A DNA stretch of 33,384 nucleotides from a virus: positions 1 through 33,384 of IMG/VR virus record IMGVR_UViG_3300030101_003070; one strand, written 5' to 3'. A program made the translations under genes and the position numbers. The notes beneath the pieces are model-generated. The model was not told the origin of the DNA. It saw only the letters and a list, made by a program, of their open reading frames with translations, and ran no database searches. How positions within the stretch are numbered: the first letter of the stretch is position 1; every line of letters starts with the position of its first letter. Of the stretch, positions 29,003 through 33,384 are shown piece after piece.

Positions 29003-32000
29003 ATGGGGACTACTTATACTGGGCAAAAAGTTCAAGACACTTATCAATCAATAATTAAAGTCAGTGATAATTCAAATCTAACTGGCACTGCAAAATTGCT
29101 TAGTGATGGTTTCGGTAACGACACAGTATTATTTTTATCAACATCTAAATTAGGAATTGGTGTTACACCTACATTCCAATTTCAAACAAGCGGAACAGCA
29201 AAAATAGGTTCACATCTTACTGTAGGTGGTAATCTAACTGTAAATGGTACTACAACAATAGTAGATTCAACTGTAATTGCAATAGGTGATAATATGATGG
29301 AATTAGCTAAAGACAATGTGGCTAATACTATGGATATAGGTTGGTATGGCACAATAAATTCTAGTGGAGAAAAATATGTTGGAATGTTTTATGATGCCAG
29401 TAGTGGTGTAGCAACGCCCACATTTAGGATTGGTTTAGGAACATCAGAGCCATCTTCTACAGCAACATGGACTACAAAGGGTAAATTAATTATTGGTGCA
29501 TTAGATGCAACCACAGGTGTTTTTAGTGGTCAGGTAACAATACCAGCCACACCAGTTGCAAGCACAGATGCGGCAAGTAAAGGTTATGTTGATGCACAAA
29601 TAACAGCTCAAGATTTAGATATTGCAGGTGATAGTGGCACAGGTGCAGTTGATTTAGATTCACAAACATTTACTATTTCAGGTGGTACTAATGTAACAAC
29701 ATCTGTAAGTGGTCAAACAGTTACAATAAATTCAACTGGTAGTATAGATGGTAGCGGAACCGCTAATGATGTAGTGATGTGGCAAGATAGTAACACACTA
29801 ACTGATGCACCTATAGCAATTAGTGGCAATAATTCTACATTCGCTGGTAATATAAGTGTAGAAACAAGTGTGAATGTTGAAGCTAGTAGTGGTTATGGTT
29901 TTATTGAGGTTGGTGGCCCAAGTGGTGGATTTATAGATTTGAAAAAACCATTTAGTGATGACTATGATTTAAGATTAATCACCGATACAGATAGCCAAAT
30001 AACTGCCGCTGGAACACTTAAAATAAATGCTGGTAACACAATCACCCTAACACTTGATGGTTCAACTCAGGATGCAACCTTTGCTGGTTTAATAACAGCT
30101 ACTAAAACACAAGATGCACAGTCATTGTTTAGATTTATCAATGCTAGTACTGGCACATCTGCAACAAGTAGGGTAGTTGCTGAAGCGAATGCTGGTTCAG
30201 TGCAACTTATTGCGGCTGGTTCAAACTATGCTGGTGTAAGTGGTGCATGGCAAGATGCTGGTGTTGTTTGCACATCTTCAATGTCAGGTGGATTAATTTT
30301 AGCATCAGATAATGGGGTTGCAATAAATGCTAATGGTGGCACAAGAGCTTTGACAATATCTGCATCTGACCAAAGTGCAACTTTTGCAGGCACAATAAAA
30401 CAAACTGGTAAAACATTAACTATTGAGGCAAATGACCCTGAGATTATTTTAAAAGACACAGATGAGGGTACAGATGATAAAGTATTTAGAATTATAAATG
30501 TATCTGAAGAATTAAGGTTTACAGCAAGAAATGATAATAATGATGCTAATGCAGATGGCGGGGATGTTTTAAAAATTACAAGGTCAGGAAATTCAACTTT
30601 TGCTGGCACTATATCATCAGGTGCTATAACATCAAGTGCTAGTGTTGTTGCAAGTGGTAATTCAAATAGTTTTGGTAATACTACAACAGCAGCATTATCA
30701 GCCACATCAGGTACTTTCTCTGCAAGTGTTACAGCATCAGGTAATTCTAATAGCTTTGGGATAACAACTTTTACAGGTCCAGTTACAGGAACAAGTTTTT
30801 CGGCAACAGGTGGATTTTTAAATGGCTCAAATGGTGGTATAAGAATACATACATCAGGTACTAAATTCTTTAATGTTACAGCAGCAAATGCAGCAAGAGA
30901 TAATATAATGGATGTTGGTGCATCAGATGCAAGATTTAAAGATGCTTATTTTGGTGGTGATGTAAATGCAAGTTCATTCATAAAATCAGGCGGAACATCA
31001 TCACAGTTTCTAATGGCTGATGGTAGTGTAAGTACAGGAACAGGTATTGATGGTAGCGGTACTGCAAATGATATTGTAATGTGGCAAGATTCAGATACAT
31101 TAACAGATGCACCTATTGCTATTTCTGGTAACAATGCAACTTTTGCAGGTAATGTAGATTTAGTCAATAGCACAGCAACAAGTTTATCACAGATTACATT
31201 ATCTGAAGATTCAGCAAATAATAAATTGTTTAGATTACATTATATAAATAGTTCTTTTAGTGGTGCTAGTGGTACAAACATAGCTGCAAGTGGATTATTA
31301 GTTGCTGGTGGCGGTGCAACAGGTGGTATGGTTTTAAGGACTGATGCAGCAGCACCTATTATTTTTGCTACAAATGGTCAAAATAACGAAAAAATGCGTA
31401 TAACATCAAGTGCTGAAGGACACATTGAATTGTCTGGTACTGCACCTGTGATAAAAGCAACAGCAAGTAATGGTAGTTCTGGATTAAGAATAAATATATC
31501 TAGTCAATCAGGTGGTCAATTATTTAGAGTACAAGAGAATGGCTCAACTCTTTTTCAAATTAATGATGGTGGTTCGGTAGGAATCGGAACAACTTCGCCT
31601 TCACAGAAACTTGATGTAGCAGGAATAGGGCAGTTTGCAGGTGCTATTAGAATTACTGAAACTGGAACAAGTCAAAATATATTAATTGGTAATCAAGATA
31701 GTGGTGGCACAAACACACCTGCTATGATTAATGGTGTAAATGGTGTATTAAGATTTGGTAGAGGTAATAGCTGGAGTGGTGAAGGTGGTACATTTACAGA
31801 GGTAATGCGAGTATCAACAAACAACAATGTAGGAATCGGCACAACATCACCTGCTCGACCTTTATCAGTTAACTCAAGCCAAATAAGTGCAAGATTTACC
31901 TCTAGTTCAGCAGATTCGCAAATTGAAATTATAGACAATAGCGGAACTGTTGTTTTTGGTAGTTCATCAGGTAATGCAATAATTCAAGCAGGTAATGCAG

Positions 32001-33384
32001 AAAGAATCCGAGTTGGTTCCAATGGGTATGTTGGTATGGGTATTGTAAACACTAATAATCAAAGATTGACTTTAGCCGAAGCTGATTCTAATGGTTCACA
32101 TATCAAAATGAACAATAGTAGAAGTGGTGGTGGTTTCTTTATTATGGGTGTTGGTGATAGTGCATCTAACTCAAGCATAGTACCACCAGGTGGTTTATTC
32201 TTTTATAATGGTGCAACAAGAATGGTGATTAATAGTTCTGGAAAAGTAGGAATCGGTTTAACAGGTCCTGCCCACTTATTGCATGTACAAGGAGATGCTA
32301 CTGATGGAGTATTGGTGGTGTCAAGAACATCTAATACAGACCAAAAACTGTTTTTAAGAGGTGGTGCTGGTTCTGGTGAAGGAAGGGTAGCATCAAATTA
32401 TCATTTAGAATTAAAATCAGGACTTAGCGGTAGCAACGCATATGACTTATCACTAAGCACTTCTAATGGTGTAGCTTTAAGAGTGGATGCTACTAATAAT
32501 AATGTAGGAATCGGAACAACTTCCCCTGGGGCTAAATTAGATGTAGGTGGGGACCTAAGAGTTGGTAATGTTCCTTCTAATAGTAGTACTACAAATTTTG
32601 AAACAAAATTAAGAGTAAAAGGTAAAAATAATTATTCTGATGGTACAAATTTCTTTGGTGATTATGGTCAAATAATATTAGATGCTAATAGTAATATGAC
32701 TGGCAGTGCTAGAAAATTTATGATTACTAATGCTTTAGATAATAATAAATTTGCAATTATTCGTTCTGTTGATGCTAATACAGACCCAGTAACAGATTCA
32801 ACTGCATCTGGAGTAAACAGTGGAACTGCTGATTTTGTTATTAATAATTCAGGTAAAATAGGAATTGGAACTACTTCGCCTGCATCTAAATTAGAAATTT
32901 TTGGTGGTGGTAATACATTAAGAATGGATAGTGCTGGGAATACTGCTAAAACATTTTTGATGAGGAATGTTAATACAGCAACCGCAGAAATAAAAACTGA
33001 TGGTAATCTTGATATAAACATAGAAGATGCTAATAGAACAATGCGATTCTTAAATGGTAATACAGAAAGAATGCGAATACAATCGGATGGTAAAATTGCG
33101 ATAGGAACAACAGCAGCTACCGCTAACTTAGAAGTTGGTGGTGCTAATTCAACACTCAGAGTTGGACCAAGATACCCAAGTGGTGGTGATAGAGATTTTG
33201 TTGATTTGATTGCTAATGGAACTGATAGTAAAGTATTATCAAACAATGAAAGATTTCATATAGAAAATAATTCTGGACATATAATTATTAACCCTTCATC
33301 TAATGTCGGAATCGGAACAACTTCGCCAAGTACAAAACTTCATATTGCATCCTCTGCAAGTAGCAATTTAGTGTTAAAACTAGA
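29003..33384 (+). CDS. Giant tail fibre, N-terminal part (3' partial)
   Basis: The frame is open from ATG 29003 to the last base, at least 1460 residues. The N-terminus MGTTYTGQKVQDTYQSIIKV is followed by a head of beta-rich sequence, with two copies of SIDGSGTANDVVMWQDSNTL-like text (29750 and 31050 regions) and many S/T/G-rich strands. From 31575 the repeat motif VGIGTTSP appears at least six times (near 31578, 31830, 32505, 32862 and 33306). These motifs continue in the 1-1293 segment, which ends in the S74 chaperone. The whole protein would be about 1900 aa if the ends are adjacent. It probably recognises the host surface; the family is trimeric, with repetitive beta-helix or beta-prism modules. 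Confidence 0.93.
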   Translation, partial: MGTTYTGQKVQDTYQSIIKVSDNSNLTGTAKLLSDGFGNDTVLFLSTSKLGIGVTPTFQFQTSGTAKIGSHLTVGGNLTVNGTTTIVDSTVIAIGDNMMELAKDNVANTMDIGWYGTINSSGEKYVGMFYDASSGVATPTFRIGLGTSEPSSTATWTTKGKLIIGALDATTGVFSGQVTIPATPVASTDAASKGYVDAQITAQDLDIAGDSGTGAVDLDSQTFTISGGTNVTTSVSGQTVTINSTGSIDGSGTANDVVMWQDSNTLTDAPIAISGNNSTFAGNISVETSVNVEASSGYGFIEVGGPSGGFIDLKKPFSDDYDLRLITDTDSQITAAGTLKINAGNTITLTLDGSTQDATFAGLITATKTQDAQSLFRFINASTGTSATSRVVAEANAGSVQLIAAGSNYAGVSGAWQDAGVVCTSSMSGGLILASDNGVAINANGGTRALTISASDQSATFAGTIKQTGKTLTIEANDPEIILKDTDEGTDDKVFRIINVSEELRFTARNDNNDANADGGDVLKITRSGNSTFAGTISSGAITSSASVVASGNSNSFGNTTTAALSATSGTFSASVTASGNSNSFGITTFTGPVTGTSFSATGGFLNGSNGGIRIHTSGTKFFNVTAANAARDNIMDVGASDARFKDAYFGGDVNASSFIKSGGTSSQFLMADGSVSTGTGIDGSGTANDIVMWQDSDTLTDAPIAISGNNATFAGNVDLVNSTATSLSQITLSEDSANNKLFRLHYINSSFSGASGTNIAASGLLVAGGGATGGMVLRTDAAAPIIFATNGQNNEKMRITSSAEGHIELSGTAPVIKATASNGSSGLRINISSQSGGQLFRVQENGSTLFQINDGGSVGIGTTSPSQKLDVAGIGQFAGAIRITETGTSQNILIGNQDSGGTNTPAMINGVNGVLRFGRGNSWSGEGGTFTEVMRVSTNNNVGIGTTSPARPLSVNSSQISARFTSSSADSQIEIIDNSGTVVFGSSSGNAIIQAGNAERIRVGSNGYVGMGIVNTNNQRLTLAEADSNGSHIKMNNSRSGGGFFIMGVGDSASNSSIVPPGGLFFYNGATRMVINSSGKVGIGLTGPAHLLHVQGDATDGVLVVSRTSNTDQKLFLRGGAGSGEGRVASNYHLELKSGLSGSNAYDLSLSTSNGVALRVDATNNNVGIGTTSPGAKLDVGGDLRVGNVPSNSSTTNFETKLRVKGKNNYSDGTNFFGDYGQIILDANSNMTGSARKFMITNALDNNKFAIIRSVDANTDPVTDSTASGVNSGTADFVINNSGKIGIGTTSPASKLEIFGGGNTLRMDSAGNTAKTFLMRNVNTATAEIKTDGNLDINIEDANRTMRFLNGNTERMRIQSDGKIAIGTTAATANLEVGGANSTLRVGPRYPSGGDRDFVDLIANGTDSKVLSNNERFHIENNSGHIIINPSSNVGIGTTSPSTKLHIASSASSNLVLKL

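Noticed and set aside
30226-33246. Long minus-strand frames within the fibre gene
   Set aside because: They are antisense shadows of a repetitive Ser/Thr/Gly/Ala-rich gene, and their sequences have no domain pattern.
1-33384. Simple circular closure of the window
   Set aside because: A direct join gives a stop within the fibre frame after a few codons; missing bases or modules are more likely.
1-33384. CRISPR array, diversity-generating retroelement, integrase or attachment site
   Set aside because: No spaced repeats of CRISPR type, no reverse transcriptase, no recombinase motif and no tRNA gene were seen.

Overview
The window is almost all of a small tailed-phage genome (siphovirus-like: tape measure, tail tube, distal tail and fibre genes, no sheath). 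Every gene is on the + strand. The host is probably a marine or freshwater Bacteroidota/Flavobacteriia bacterium. The evidence is a low-GC sequence; gene starts preceded by A/T-rich leaders with almost no Shine-Dalgarno sites; promoters of the Bacteroidota form TTG-N19-TAnnTTTG; and typical marine-phage small genes. No integrase, tRNA, DNA polymerase or reverse transcriptase was seen. Both window ends lie inside one repeat-rich tail-fibre gene, so this looks like a circularly permuted genome whose assembly broke in that repeat.

Layout: 1-8472 tail genes (fibre C-terminus with S74 chaperone, adhesin-like protein, two tail-tube paralogues, a lambda-type G/GT frameshift on GGGAAAG, tape measure, distal tail protein). 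8595-9466 holds a Cro-like regulator, an ERF annealing protein and a small SSB/DUF736-like protein. 9717-15826 is recombination and replication (RecE-like exonuclease, DnaA domain IV protein, VRR-NUC, an initiator carrying three iterons and an AT-rich stretch inside its gene, a PD-(D/E)XK protein, a primase-helicase and small proteins). 15892-16398 is an orphan gene with its own strong promoter. 16548-23047 is packaging and head (TerS, TerL, extended portal, Mu F-like protein, S78 protease, HK97 capsid). 23138-23970 is a gene-free, apparently highly structured, independently transcribed ~800-nt RNA. 24068-24923 holds two small genes and an I-Ssp6803I-like PD-(D/E)XK endonuclease. 24992-26835 is the head-tail connector set. 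26835-28968 is lysis and small membrane proteins, including an M15 endolysin and a 3TM holin. 29003 to the end is the N-terminal part of the giant fibre.

The most notable items are: (1) the ~800-nt structured RNA between capsid and connector genes, with a near-copy of another promoter in the genome, a 13-bp long-range helix, many hairpins and a branched terminator domain, comparable in size and phage setting to GOLLD/ROOL giant RNAs but not identified; (2) a lambda-O-like origin inside the initiator gene; (3) SSB-tail mimicry, with the primase-helicase and its small neighbour both ending in DNDIPF from an identical 25-nt sequence; and (4) a recurring late regulatory signature (TAnnTTTG close to the start codon, and a TTTTGTA-N4-TACAAAA palindrome) before virion genes.
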